DNA of 64,000 bases from Flavobacterium hydrocarbonoxydans (GCF_009789235.1 NZ_WSTB01000011.1:1-64000), one strand, 5' to 3'; counted from the first letter of the stretch, positions 44,258-53,658 are shown. A program made the numbers and translations. The notes: generated by a model not told the origin, from the sequence alone.

Positions 44258-44542
44258 ATGAAGTTAATCGCTCGCATATTATTATTTTTATTCGTTGCTT
44301 TCTTATCTACTCCAGCTATTGTGACGACGATTAAGAAGAGCAGCAATACTTCTATGTTTTTTAGTTGCTCCGAGGAGGAATTAGGACATAAGGAACTTAA
44401 AGCGGCGGTTTATCCTTCTATTTTTGAACACGAATTGGTTCTGCCTGTTTACACAGAATCAAAATTAATTGTTTCTGAAAATATTGTAAAACTTGACAAT
44501 ATTTCTCCGAGCATTTTTGCTCCTCCACCCAACTTGGTATAA
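44258..44542 (+). CDS. Small exported protein, unknown
   Basis: 94 aa. Hydrophobic N-terminus (KLIARILLFLFVAFLSTPAI) of signal-peptide or anchor type, then a short polar region ending in FAPPPNLV. No family recognised. ATG at 44258 is preferred; a TATTTTTG promoter-like box lies 6 bases before it, so the message may have almost no leader. It precedes the SulP gene by 82 bases but has a separate promoter box between. Confidence 0.55.
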   Translation: MKLIARILLFLFVAFLSTPAIVTTIKKSSNTSMFFSCSEEELGHKELKAAVYPSIFEHELVLPVYTESKLIVSENIVKLDNISPSIFAPPPNLV

Positions 44543-44567
44543 TACTTCCGATTATTTTTTAATAAAC

Positions 44568-44575
44568 TACATTTG
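44568..44575 (+). promoter_or_regulatory. -7 promoter element for SulP/carbonic anhydrase
   Basis: TACATTTG matches TAnnTTTG, 49 bases before the SulP ATG. No good -33 TTG at normal spacing. Confidence 0.4.
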
Positions 44576-44624
44576 TGTAAATGCAGTTTAAATTCTTCAC
44601 GAATAATTTTTTTAGTATTATATT

Positions 44625-46280
44625 ATGTCAAAAAAAATCAATCTTTTTGCTAACCTTAAATCTGATTTTGCTTCAGGTTTGGTAGTTTTCTTGGTAGCTC
44701 TTCCATTGTGTTTAGGTATTGCAATGGCCTCAGGAGCGCCTTTATTTTCTGGAATTATTGCTGGTGTTGTGGGCGGAATAATTGTAGGTTATTTAAGTCA
44801 GTCACATATTAGTGTTTCAGGACCGGCGGCTGGTCTAACAGCTATTGTTTTAACAGCAATAACAAGTTTTGGTGCTTTTGATGTGTTTTTAATGTCTGTT
44901 TTTATTGCAGGACTAATTCAATTAGTATTAGGATTTTTAAAAGCCGGAAGTATTTCAAACTATTTTCCTACCAATGTTATTGAGGGAATGTTAGCGGGTA
45001 TCGGGATTATCATCATCTTAAAACAATTGCCTCATGCTTTTGGTTATGATGCTGATTTTGAAGGTGATCAGGCGTTTATTCAGCATGACGGGAGTAATAC
45101 TTTTTCGTTTTTATTTGATGCCATCAATCATGTTCAATTAGGGGCGGTAGTGGTGTCTGTAGTTTCACTTATTATCTTAATTGCCTGGGATAAAGTACCT
45201 TTTTTAAAGAAATTAAAATTGGTGCCAGGAGCCTTAATTGCGGTTATTGCAGGTGTCGTTTTAAACGAAGTTTTTATATCATCAGGTAGCTCATTGGCAA
45301 TTGCAAAAGATCATTTGGTTTCATTGCCAGTTCCAAAATCTTTTGATGATTTTAAATCTATTTTGATTTTACCAAACTTTGCCTCAGTTACAAACCCACA
45401 GGTTTGGGTGGTTGGGGTTACAATTGCCATTGTAGCTTCTATCGAGACTTTATTATGTATCGAAGCCGCTGATAGAATGGATGTTCAAAAACGTTATACC
45501 AATACCAATATTGAGCTTAAAGCGCAAGGGCTAGGTAATGTAGTAAGTTCTTTATTAGGTGGTTTACCCATGACATCTGTTGTGGTGAGATCATCTGCAA
45601 ATAATAATGCTGGAGCAAAATCTAAGATGTCAACCATTATACATGGCGTACTTTTATTGATTAGTGTTTTAGCAATTCCGACAATTCTAAACAAAATCCC
45701 ATTGGCAACTTTGGCAACTGTATTAATTTTAGTTGGATATAAATTGGCTAAGCCGGCAACTTTTATTCATTTTTGGGAAAAAGGAAAATATCAGTTTGTT
45801 CCTTTTATTGCCACTTTAGTATTTGTAGTGGCTACAGACTTGCTTAAAGGTGTTGCACTTGGAATTATCATCAGTATTATTTTTGTTTTAAGAGGAAATT
45901 TAAAAAGAGCTTATATTTTTAAAGTAGAAGAATACGAAGACGGAGATATCATTCATATCGATTTGGCTCAGGAAGTTTCATTTTTGAATAAAGCAGCCAT
46001 TAAACAAACATTGAGTGAAATACCTGAAAATTCAAAAGTAATTATCAGTGCACACGATACGGAATATATTGCCCATGATGTGCTCGATTTGATTAAAGAG
46101 TTTAAAGAAACACGTGCTATTGACGAAAATATTAAGGTAAAACTTAAAGGTTTTAAAGAAGCATACGAGTTAGAAAATACTCCTGACAAAGACAATCACG
46201 TTTCGATAGAACATTATTATGATGTTGCCAAAAGACAAATGATTAAAAAGGAAGCAAAAGAAGACTTTAAAGCCAACTAA
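44625..46280 (+). CDS. SulP family transporter, probable bicarbonate carrier
   Basis: 551 aa. The SulP core (SDFASGLVVFLVALPLCLGIAMASGAP, SGPAAGLTAIVL, PTNVIEGMLAGIGIII) has 10 or more membrane segments and a degenerate STAS-like C-terminal domain. It is followed by a beta-carbonic anhydrase gene on the same strand. That pairing, known in many bacteria and as fusions, suggests HCO3- uptake coupled to CO2 hydration. It is only distantly similar to the element-borne SulP at 10045-11583. Confidence 0.88.
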   Translation: MSKKINLFANLKSDFASGLVVFLVALPLCLGIAMASGAPLFSGIIAGVVGGIIVGYLSQSHISVSGPAAGLTAIVLTAITSFGAFDVFLMSVFIAGLIQLVLGFLKAGSISNYFPTNVIEGMLAGIGIIIILKQLPHAFGYDADFEGDQAFIQHDGSNTFSFLFDAINHVQLGAVVVSVVSLIILIAWDKVPFLKKLKLVPGALIAVIAGVVLNEVFISSGSSLAIAKDHLVSLPVPKSFDDFKSILILPNFASVTNPQVWVVGVTIAIVASIETLLCIEAADRMDVQKRYTNTNIELKAQGLGNVVSSLLGGLPMTSVVVRSSANNNAGAKSKMSTIIHGVLLLISVLAIPTILNKIPLATLATVLILVGYKLAKPATFIHFWEKGKYQFVPFIATLVFVVATDLLKGVALGIIISIIFVLRGNLKRAYIFKVEEYEDGDIIHIDLAQEVSFLNKAAIKQTLSEIPENSKVIISAHDTEYIAHDVLDLIKEFKETRAIDENIKVKLKGFKEAYELENTPDKDNHVSIEHYYDVAKRQMIKKEAKEDFKAN

Positions 46281-46403
46281 ATTATATATTAATTAAGGTT
46301 TTTCCAGAGCAAACAAGTATCAAAATTTAGGTAACTTTACAATCAAAAACATTTTGATAGCTCTATTAAAAAATAAAATACCATTTAAAAACAATACATT
46401 ATT

Positions 46404-47042
46404 ATGAAAGAGTTTTATAAGCAGTTATTAGATAACAATAAAGAATGGGTTGAAAAATCATTAGCAAAAGACCCAAATTATTTCGCAGATTTAGCAAAAG
46501 GACAAACACCACCTGTATTATGGATTGGATGTTCGGATAGCCGTGTTCCTGCAAATGAAATTATCGGTGCTAAACCTGGTGAAGTATTCGTTCATAGAAA
46601 TATAGCCAACATGGTCGTGCATTCAGACATGAATATGTTGAGCGTTTTAGATTATGCCGTAAACGTATTGAAAGTAAAGCACGTTATTGTTTGCGGACAT
46701 TACGGTTGTGGTGGTGTAAAAGCAGCGATGGGTAATATGTCGGTAGGGATTATCGATAACTGGATTCGTCATATTAAAGATGAATACCGTTTACATGATA
46801 AATATCTAAATGCTATCGAAGATGAAACAGAGCGTTTTAATGCTTTTGTAGAAATCAATGCTAAAGAGCAGGTTTACAATTTAGCTAAAACTTCTATCGT
46901 GCAGGGAGCCTGGAAAAATGGTCAGGATTTAATGCTTCATGGATGGGTTTATGGTTTAAATTCAGGTTTTGTAACCGATTTGAATGTAAATATCAGTTCG
47001 AATTCTGAACTCGACGAAGTTTATCAGCTAAACAATCTATAA
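46404..47042 (+). CDS. Beta-class carbonic anhydrase
   Basis: 212 aa. The zinc ligands and catalytic dyad are visible: C43 and D45-x-R47 (IGCSDSRVPA), H99 and C102 (CGHYGCGG). PGEVFVHRNIANMV is also typical. Cytoplasmic enzyme that interconverts CO2 and bicarbonate. It is 123 bases after the SulP gene and probably acts with it. Confidence 0.96.
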   Translation: MKEFYKQLLDNNKEWVEKSLAKDPNYFADLAKGQTPPVLWIGCSDSRVPANEIIGAKPGEVFVHRNIANMVVHSDMNMLSVLDYAVNVLKVKHVIVCGHYGCGGVKAAMGNMSVGIIDNWIRHIKDEYRLHDKYLNAIEDETERFNAFVEINAKEQVYNLAKTSIVQGAWKNGQDLMLHGWVYGLNSGFVTDLNVNISSNSELDEVYQLNNL

Positions 47043-47046
47043 AAAG

Positions 47047-47074
47047 AAAAATCGCCTCACAAGGGCGATTTTTT
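47047..47074. terminator. Terminator after carbonic anhydrase
   Basis: AAAATCGCC and GGCGATTTT with a T run; it also serves the convergent gene that ends at 47075. Confidence 0.85.
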
Positions 47075-48277
47075 TTATTCATTTTCATCTAAATTTTCAT
47101 TAAATGCTGATGGCAGCATGGTTGGGATAAACTTGATTAATATAGGTAATAATAAGCTTCCTCCCGGAAGTAAAAATATAGTAAGTGACGGAATCGTTTT
47201 GCAAATATCCAAAAGTTGTTTTTTTACTTTTTTCTTTTCTTTGGCATCCAGATCTCTATGAGTCGAATGTGCCAGTAAAATCATGAGTTCCTTACTCTGA
47301 ACAATTTCTTTTACCAATCTGTTTTTATTTCGGGTAATCAATTTTACAACACTAGCCGTCATCTGGTCATAAAAATGTTTTACCGGATTCGAGTAATTAA
47401 AATACGGAATCTTTTTTTTATGAGTTGTAATAAAACTATTGGTAGTAGTGATACTATTGGTTACAAAATCATCTGGAACGGCCATCATCGAACCTAAAGA
47501 ATATAAAAAGTATGCCTCTTCATTTTCTACAACACCATCACTCCATAAAGCCATTCCAGCCATGTCGATTAAATAATATTGCTCCAGTTTATTGCCAAAA
47601 TAATCCAAATCTAAGGTTTCTAAAGTATCAACCGTAACTTTCGAAAATTTAGAATAACGTACAGATGCTTCAAAAAGTTTATTCAGTAAATCATCGTGCT
47701 GTGATTTTACTGTTTTAGTTTTTAAAGCCAAACCTACGATACCCAGTACAGCCTCTTCAATTCGTTTTAAATATTTCTCAGGAATTTCGCCATGCTGTAA
47801 ATATTGTCTAAATGCCAAAACATCAATAAACAACAAAGCATTAGTAACCAGATGCGAAAAGTTTTTGCTAATAATACTATCGTTCGTTTGTACTCTTTGG
47901 TCAATTATGTTTTCTAAAGAAAGCGAAGGAGTGTCTTTTGGAAGTAAAATTTTAAATAAATTAAAGCCTTCCGGATTCATTTCTTTATAAAACTTCAAAA
48001 CTTCATGAATGAAATTATCAGATTCAGAACTTCTTTTTTCTAAACAAAAAACACCATAAAGGGTATTTAGTAAAGCTACTTTAGAAATTTCCGTTTTAAA
48101 CCAGCCCTTTATCGAAATTGGAACTTGCGAATCTATAGAGATGATATGCCCATAGATAAAACCGGTTTCTCTGACTTTATAATAAAAGGTGTCAGCAGTT
48201 TCAAAAGGAATCACTTCTGAAATCTTTTGTTCGCTAAAAAACTTATCTATCCAACCTGCTGCTGATGGGTTAATCAT
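47075..48277 (-). CDS. LETM1-related protein
   Basis: 400 aa. The C-terminus (KKKVKKQLLDICKTIPSLTIFLLPGGSLLLPILIKFIPTMLPSAF, split here around the membrane helix) resembles the LETM1-like domain with one hydrophobic segment (about residues 370-392). The rest is soluble and helical, with acidic patches (WSDGVVENEEAYFLYSLG) that recall TerB-like folds. Related Flavobacteria proteins are called LETM1-related biofilm-associated proteins. The function here is unproven. Confidence 0.75.
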   Translation of the reverse strand: MINPSAAGWIDKFFSEQKISEVIPFETADTFYYKVRETGFIYGHIISIDSQVPISIKGWFKTEISKVALLNTLYGVFCLEKRSSESDNFIHEVLKFYKEMNPEGFNLFKILLPKDTPSLSLENIIDQRVQTNDSIISKNFSHLVTNALLFIDVLAFRQYLQHGEIPEKYLKRIEEAVLGIVGLALKTKTVKSQHDDLLNKLFEASVRYSKFSKVTVDTLETLDLDYFGNKLEQYYLIDMAGMALWSDGVVENEEAYFLYSLGSMMAVPDDFVTNSITTTNSFITTHKKKIPYFNYSNPVKHFYDQMTASVVKLITRNKNRLVKEIVQSKELMILLAHSTHRDLDAKEKKKVKKQLLDICKTIPSLTIFLLPGGSLLLPILIKFIPTMLPSAFNENLDENE

Positions 48278-48406
48278 TACTTTTATTTGAAGTTACAAAG
48301 CTATATTTTTTTCTGGTTCAAAAATTAATTTAAAATTAAATAACCACTAGATTTTGTGAAAAAAAATAGTGGTTATATATTTTAGGTAGTAAAGAAAAGT
48401 ATAAAA

Positions 48407-48976
48407 CTATATTCTGGCTTTTTTATTTTGTTCGCAAAGCGAAATAATCTCTGTAATTCTGTTGTTTCGGGTTTCTTCTCTTTTGGCCTGATTGAGCCAA
48501 TAAAGGTATCCTTTTTTATATGACGGGCTAAATTTCTGATAGTTTTCAAAAGCTATTACATTCGAATTGAATGCCAATTGAAGGTCTTCAGGAATAAGCA
48601 AATCATCAACAGAGTCTAAGGAGTTCCAGGAACCGTTTTGTTTAGCAATTTCAATTTTAGCGAAACCGCTTTCATGCATCAAATTTGCAGCAATTAGTTT
48701 TTCGATATGGGTTTTATTGAGTTTGCTCCAGACGCTTTTGTCTTTTCTGGGAGAATAAAACTGTTTTCGGGAATCTTCATCTATTTTTCGAACGGTTGAA
48801 TCAATCCAGCCATAGCAAAGCGCTACCTGAACAGCTTCTTCCCAGCGCATACTTTCACTTATACTGCTTACTTTGTAAAAAAGCAAATGAACACCTTTTG
48901 AACAATGATGATTTTCATGTAGCCAGGCACGCCATTCCTGAGCATTTTTAAAATATAAATATTCCTGATCTTCCAA
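48407..48976 (-). CDS. YdeI/OmpD-associated family protein
   Basis: 189 aa. Conserved segments: FKNAQEWRAWLHENH, VQVALCYGWIDSTVRKID, QFYSPRKDKSVWSKLN and LMHESGFAKIE. Cytoplasmic, no signal peptide. The family has been linked to bacteriocin tolerance and antimicrobial resistance, but no biochemical role is established. It lies 10 bases after sodC on the same strand, so they may share a transcript. Confidence 0.87.
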   Translation of the reverse strand: MEDQEYLYFKNAQEWRAWLHENHHCSKGVHLLFYKVSSISESMRWEEAVQVALCYGWIDSTVRKIDEDSRKQFYSPRKDKSVWSKLNKTHIEKLIAANLMHESGFAKIEIAKQNGSWNSLDSVDDLLIPEDLQLAFNSNVIAFENYQKFSPSYKKGYLYWLNQAKREETRNNRITEIISLCEQNKKARI

Positions 48977-48986
48977 AAAAAAACTA

Positions 48987-49514
48987 TTATTTGATAATTC
49001 CGGAACAAGCTACTCTGGCTCCTGCATTTCCTGCTGGTTGCGAAACAAAATCATCAGCACCCTGATGAACAATTAGTCCTTTACCTAAAATGTTTTTGGT
49101 CTCATCATCGCCGCCAATTGCCCATTCGTCTGTTGTAAGGGTAATGGTTCCGTTCCCATTTGCATCAGCAGTAAAGTTTCCGATATCACCTCTGTGATAT
49201 TCGCCAACACCCCATTTTCCGTGTTTTTTAAAGGTAGGATTCCAGTGTCCTCCAGCCGAACTTCCGTCTGCAGCAGTACAATCTGATTTTTCATGTATGT
49301 GAATCGCATGTACCCCAGGCTCTAAACCTGCCATCTTAGCAACAAAAGTTACTTTACCGTTTTTCTCTGTAAAGGTTGCTGTTCCGGTCACGGTACTATT
49401 GCTTTTTGGCTCTAATGTAATAGTTAAGGTTTTGGCATCTGCCGATTTTGTATTTGTTTTACAACCAATGATTAAGGCTGTAATTATAGCGAAAGAAACG
49501 ACAATTTTTTTCAT
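48987..49514 (-). CDS. sodC: Cu/Zn superoxide dismutase lipoprotein
   Basis: 175 aa. Lipobox IIGC at residues 15-18. Copper and zinc ligands are visible in HAIHIHEKSDC, GGHWNPTFKKHG, HRGDIGNF and IVHQGADDF; the disulfide partner is in ARVACSGII. It removes superoxide outside the cytoplasm. It is the first gene of a two-gene run with the YdeI-like gene. Many Bacteroidota SodC proteins share this length. Confidence 0.95.
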   Translation of the reverse strand: MKKIVVSFAIITALIIGCKTNTKSADAKTLTITLEPKSNSTVTGTATFTEKNGKVTFVAKMAGLEPGVHAIHIHEKSDCTAADGSSAGGHWNPTFKKHGKWGVGEYHRGDIGNFTADANGNGTITLTTDEWAIGGDDETKNILGKGLIVHQGADDFVSQPAGNAGARVACSGIIK

Positions 49515-49725
49515 GTTATGAGGCTTTAAAATTTAATAAGTAGTAAATTTAACATAAAATAGCGAGAAAGTTTCTTGTCAAAAGTTAAAAAAATCTCAAA
49601 CTATTGATTGTAATTTAAGAGTGCTTTGAGATAAGAAGATAATATTATTGCGTAATTTCGTAAAAATTCAATAAAAAGAAGGTTTTGAAATTTGTTTTAA
49701 AAATAATTTAATTAAATATATTAAT

Positions 49726-50178
49726 ATGGTAAAGAGAGTTTTAATTTTAGTTTTTCTGGGTGTTGCATTGACTTCGTGTGGTGTTTTTAAATGTAATAAA
49801 GAGGACAGTACAGCAAAAAACGGTGTAAGTAAACTGGAAGGGAATTGGGAACTTAATTATATTACTGGTCCGAGAATCGCATTTGATGGTTTGTATCCTA
49901 ATAAAAAACCGGCAATTAATTTTGATATAAAAGAAAATCATGTTTCAGGGAATAATGGCTGTAATTCTTTTTCTGGAAAATTAAATGTTGATGGAAACAA
50001 AATAAATTTTACAGACCAGGCAATGGCAATGACTAAAATGGCCTGTATGGATGGTCAGGGTGAACAGGTTTTTATGAGTACTTTGCAAAAAATCACGACT
50101 TATGCCATTTCTGACGATGGTAAAACGTTGACATTTATTTCTGATGATATAGCCATGATGCGATTTGTCAGGAAATAA
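49726..50178 (+). CDS. META-domain lipoprotein (HslJ-like)
   Basis: 150 aa. Lipoprotein signal (ALTSCG, Cys at residue 19) followed by a META domain: LEGNWELNYITG, INFDIKENHVSGNNGCNSFSG and TKMACMDGQGEQVFMSTLQKI. Family members such as HslJ are envelope proteins linked to heat shock or novobiocin tolerance; no enzyme activity is known. Confidence 0.87.
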   Translation: MVKRVLILVFLGVALTSCGVFKCNKEDSTAKNGVSKLEGNWELNYITGPRIAFDGLYPNKKPAINFDIKENHVSGNNGCNSFSGKLNVDGNKINFTDQAMAMTKMACMDGQGEQVFMSTLQKITTYAISDDGKTLTFISDDIAMMRFVRK

Positions 50179-50231
50179 TTTTTCATTTTAAGGAGAATAG
50201 ATTTATTTAAAACCTTTAAAAGATGTAATTT

Positions 50232-50756
50232 ATGAAAACAAAATGGTCAATTTTACTAGTGTTAGTTTGTTTTTTGAACTTTCAGGGTTATGCTCAGGAA
50301 AAAAAATCTAAGAAAGAACTAAAGGCAGAGGCCAAACTCAATAAAGAAAAGGAAATTGCAGCTTTGATTGATGCTAAAAATTTTGTTTTCGATGCCGAAA
50401 GAGTGATGCCGCAAGGCTACAGAACCATTAATATAGACTATAATACCTATTTCCTAAAGTTTACCGAAGAGAAAGTAGAAGCAGATTTACCTTTTTTCGG
50501 ACGTGCTTTTAATGTAGCTTATGGTTCAAGCGATGGTGGGATGAAGTTTGAGGGTAAGCCTGAAGATATAATTATTGAGAAAAAGAAAAAGTATTACGAA
50601 ATTAAGGCAACCGTAAAAGGCAAGGAAGATGTTTATTCAATCCTGATGTCGGTTTATTTTGAAGGTGGAACAACACTTACCATTAACAGTAATAAAAGAG
50701 CCTCAATATCTTACGATGGAAATAGTAGAGCGCCAAAGACAGATGCAGTAAAATAA
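50232..50756 (+). CDS. DUF4251 exported protein
   Basis: 174 aa. Signal peptide 1-21 (GYA-Q), a Lys/Glu-rich helix (KKSKKELKAEAKLNKEKE), then the DUF4251 domain (KNFVFDAERVMPQGYRTIN, FTEEKVEADLPFFGRAFNVAYGSSDGG). Periplasmic; function is unknown. 53 bases after the META-domain gene on the same strand. Confidence 0.82.
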   Translation: MKTKWSILLVLVCFLNFQGYAQEKKSKKELKAEAKLNKEKEIAALIDAKNFVFDAERVMPQGYRTINIDYNTYFLKFTEEKVEADLPFFGRAFNVAYGSSDGGMKFEGKPEDIIIEKKKKYYEIKATVKGKEDVYSILMSVYFEGGTTLTINSNKRASISYDGNSRAPKTDAVK

Positions 50757-50761
50757 TGATT

Positions 50762-50800
50762 AGGATATAACAAGAATAATATTATTTTTGTTATGTCCTT
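50762..50800 (+). terminator. Terminator after the DUF4251 gene
   Basis: AGGATATAACAA and TTGTTATGTCCT pair with one bulge, with an AATAAT/ATTATT extension and a T run. A TATTTTTG box for the next gene is embedded in the right arm. Confidence 0.75.
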
Positions 50801-50814
50801 TTTTTAATTTTAAT

Positions 50815-51738
50815 ATGCAAAAAATTACTCTTTTAAAGATAATAGAAAAATATCATTTGGCGATGGTATTTTTTTTGTGTCCATTTTTAAACTTTGCCCA
50901 GGATTTAGAACCGAGAGTTTACGCAAACGTTCCTACAAAACTTAACGTAGCAGCCTTGACTTACGGTTATCTCGAAGGAAACATTCTTACGGATCCGTCA
51001 TTACCTATAAAGGATTTTGAAATTTCAAGTCATAATGTGGCTGCAAGTTATGTGAGAACCTTTGGCTTAGCCAATAAATTAGCGAGAGTTCAGGTTACGC
51101 TCCCTTTTACATTTATGGATGGTTCTCAGACGAAAACTTCAGGAGAGGTTTTAACGGGTTCGCGAACAGGTTTTGGCGACACAAGAGTTCGGTTTGGAAT
51201 AAATTTATTAGGATCGCCAGCCATTGATAAAAAGGATTTTAATAAGTTTGAACAGAATACTATTCTGGGAGTCAGTTTAGTAACGTCTATTCCGACAGGA
51301 AGATATTATGATGAAAAACTCATTAATATCGGAACCAATCGTTGGGCTTTTAAGCCAGAAGTTGGGCTTTCGAAAAGATTTAATCATATCTATGCAGAAA
51401 TTTATACAGGAGTTTGGTTTTATACTAATAATAATCATTATTTAGTAAATAAAAAATTAGAACAAAAGCCAGCTTATAGCTTACAAAGTCACGCAAGTTA
51501 TTATTTTAAAAATAGCATGTGGATTGGTTTTAATGCCAATTGGTTTGTGGGCGGAAAAACCATTACCGAGGGCGTTTCAGATGATAGCCAAATCGATAAC
51601 TGGCGGGTAGGAGGTACGTTTTCGCTACCAATTGCAAAAGCACAATCTTTAAAATTTCAATACCATATAGGTGCTTTTACCAACAACGGATTGAATTATA
51701 ATGCCGGAACCGTAACCTATCAAAATTCCTTTTTTTAA
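50815..51738 (+). CDS. Outer-membrane transporter-like protein (MetA-pathway/phenol type)
   Basis: 307 aa. Signal peptide ends NFA-Q near residue 28. The rest alternates as beta-strands with aromatic ends (VQVTLPFTFMDGS, TGFGDTRVRFGINLLGS, LGVSLVTSIPTGRYYD, WAFKPEVGLSKRF), as in the Phenol_MetA_deg outer-membrane family. Possibly a passive pore. The ATG at 50815 gives a clean signal peptide; the frame opens 9 codons upstream inside the terminator hairpin. Confidence 0.8.
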   Translation: MQKITLLKIIEKYHLAMVFFLCPFLNFAQDLEPRVYANVPTKLNVAALTYGYLEGNILTDPSLPIKDFEISSHNVAASYVRTFGLANKLARVQVTLPFTFMDGSQTKTSGEVLTGSRTGFGDTRVRFGINLLGSPAIDKKDFNKFEQNTILGVSLVTSIPTGRYYDEKLINIGTNRWAFKPEVGLSKRFNHIYAEIYTGVWFYTNNNHYLVNKKLEQKPAYSLQSHASYYFKNSMWIGFNANWFVGGKTITEGVSDDSQIDNWRVGGTFSLPIAKAQSLKFQYHIGAFTNNGLNYNAGTVTYQNSFF

Positions 51739-51814
51739 TTTATTTTTCATTCGTAATTATTTATTCGGTAAATTCGTATAGAATTATTGTTAATCGTTTA
51801 ATAAATAGTGTCTT

Positions 51815-52303
51815 ATGAGAAAAATTAGCGTTATCTTCATCGTGGCTATTGCCTCATTATCATCTTATGCACAATCTTCTTTTAAAGAAGATGTAGATGT
51901 TGTACAAAGTATTTATGGAAAATCTAAAAGTGATTTGGTAAAAGAATATATGAATTTACCGGAAACACAATTCGCTGCTTTTACAAAAGTGTATGACAAT
52001 TACGAAACCGAACGTAAAGAATTAGGTCAGACAAAATTCCAACTTATTAATGATTATGCGGCCAATTACAATACCCTGACAGATGAAAAAGCTGACGAAT
52101 TGGCCAAAGCAACCTTAAAAAATAATTTGGCTTACGAAAAACTTTATACCAAAACGTATGGTCAGGTAAAAAAAATAATTGGAGCAATAAATGCCGCTAA
52201 GTTTATTCAATTGGAAGTTTATTTGCAAACTACTATTCGTAGCGAAATTCAAAATTCAATTCCGTTTATTGGAGAATTAGATAAGTCTAAAGTTAAAATG
52301 TAA
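51815..52303 (+). CDS. Exported helical protein, unknown
   Basis: 162 aa. Signal peptide 1-19 (SYA-Q), then an all-helical charged protein (MNLPETQFAAFTKVYDNYETERKEL, KADELAKATLKNNLAYEKLY). In length and character it resembles the periplasmic protein at 36447-36908 and Spy-like chaperones, but similarity is too weak to name it. Strong terminator follows. Confidence 0.75.
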   Translation: MRKISVIFIVAIASLSSYAQSSFKEDVDVVQSIYGKSKSDLVKEYMNLPETQFAAFTKVYDNYETERKELGQTKFQLINDYAANYNTLTDEKADELAKATLKNNLAYEKLYTKTYGQVKKIIGAINAAKFIQLEVYLQTTIRSEIQNSIPFIGELDKSKVKM

Positions 52304-52320
52304 CATTAGATTTCTGTAAT

Positions 52321-52358
52321 AAAAAAGGACAATTATTTTGAAATAATTGTCCTTTTTT
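52321..52358. terminator. Terminator between convergent genes
   Basis: An 18-bp perfect stem (AAGGACAATTATTT/AAATAATTGTCCTT) with a 2-nt loop and A/T runs on both sides. One of the strongest hairpins in the window. Confidence 0.92.
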
Positions 52359-52378
52359 ATGTCTGGTTAGAAAATCGT

Positions 52379-53473
52379 TTACTTTTCAGTTTTCACTTCA
52401 TAAATAGCATTCACTAATCCATTACGAGTAGTGTCTAATGGCAGTTCCCAAAACATGATTCCACCTAACTTCTTAGATTTTACATAGTCGGTTTTGGCTT
52501 TTATAGAAGCAATATCATCTCCTGTTGCAAATGTTTTAGTACTTTCGTTGTACCAGTAAGGTGCTTTTGCTTTGTCATCCCAAAAATATTTCCAGCCATT
52601 TGCTTCAGTATAAGTTGTAGCAAAATTTTTAAACGAAACACCTTCAATGTGCTGTCCGGATTGGTACAAACCATTATTTATATTTTCTACATTTTTCCAG
52701 GTTCTGGTATAAAATGCTCCTCCAATAACTAATTTTTCTGCTGGAATTCCTAATTTTAATAAATACGTTACTGCTTTATCGACTGATTCCTCTGTTGGAG
52801 TAGTGCTGAATAAAGGCGTATGATGTCCTGTAACCTTAGAATAGCCATTTACCAAATCATAACTCATAATATTAACTCGATTTACCAATGGCATGATTTT
52901 TTTCCATTCTACAGATTCATCTAAATATTTTTGAAAACCTCCAGCCGCAAAACTTAATTCGTATTTTTTACCCAAAGTAGAACGCAAAATTTTGATTAAT
53001 TCGGTAAAATTCGTTTTATCAGCAAGCTGGAATAAATGTCCCGGAAGGCCCTCGATAGTTGGATATTCCCAATCCAGATCTAAACCGTCAACTTTAAAAT
53101 AATCACTTACTTCTTTTACAGATTTTGCAAAAGTCAATCTGCCTTCAGCTGTTGAAAATGCAGCAGAACAAGGTTCGCAGCCACCCCAGCCACCAAGCGA
53201 AAGTAAAATTTTAAGTTGTGGATTTTTAGCTTTTAAAGAAACTAAATGTTTGATTGTTGTGGAATCTTTAGGAGAATCAACGCTTAGTTTCCCGTCTTTT
53301 AAATGGCAAAAACTAAAGATGATTTGATTTAATTTGGATACTTCATATTCGTTTATCATTTTGTCATCGCCTGTATAATAAGCAATAATGTCAAAGTTTT
53401 TGTTTTTCTGTGCAAAAATTGTCGTGGTACAACAGCACAATAGCAGAAAAGCTATTAAGTTAATTTTTTTCAT
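52379..53473 (-). CDS. GH18 chitinase
   Basis: 364 aa. An N-terminal signal region contains CCC (possible lipoprotein, otherwise cleaved at FA-Q). The GH18 active site DGLDLDWEYP has catalytic acid E136; LKILLSLGGWG is the second signature. YDLVNGY and the barrel-closing GGIMFWELPLD are also typical. It would hydrolyse beta-1,4-GlcNAc polymers outside the cytoplasm. No chitin-binding module and no chitin-use neighbours, so a role in cell-wall or host-glycan cleavage is possible. Confidence 0.92.
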   Translation of the reverse strand: MKKINLIAFLLLCCCTTTIFAQKNKNFDIIAYYTGDDKMINEYEVSKLNQIIFSFCHLKDGKLSVDSPKDSTTIKHLVSLKAKNPQLKILLSLGGWGGCEPCSAAFSTAEGRLTFAKSVKEVSDYFKVDGLDLDWEYPTIEGLPGHLFQLADKTNFTELIKILRSTLGKKYELSFAAGGFQKYLDESVEWKKIMPLVNRVNIMSYDLVNGYSKVTGHHTPLFSTTPTEESVDKAVTYLLKLGIPAEKLVIGGAFYTRTWKNVENINNGLYQSGQHIEGVSFKNFATTYTEANGWKYFWDDKAKAPYWYNESTKTFATGDDIASIKAKTDYVKSKKLGGIMFWELPLDTTRNGLVNAIYEVKTEK

Positions 53474-53596
53474 TTCGTAGTTTTTTGTGTTTTATGGAAT
53501 GCTAAATATAAAACATTAGAATATAAAAATCGCTATAGAATATGTAGTAGAAATGCAATTTTAATAAAGATTTGTGAAATGATAATACAAAAAAAC

Positions 53597-53658
53597 GTAG
53601 AGGCGCACAGCAGTGCGTCTCCTCTCTGTTTAGACGCACAGCAGTGCGTCTCTACAAT
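53597..53658. repeat. Two palindromic GACGCAC-AGCA-GTGCGTC units
   Basis: Two copies of a ~18-bp palindrome (around 53602-53620 and 53633-53650) lie inside an outer inverted pair GTAGAGGCGCAC/GTGCGTCTCTAC. The 269-bp gap also holds the terminator at 53678. REP-type structure, unrelated in sequence to the other repeat families here. Confidence 0.7.
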
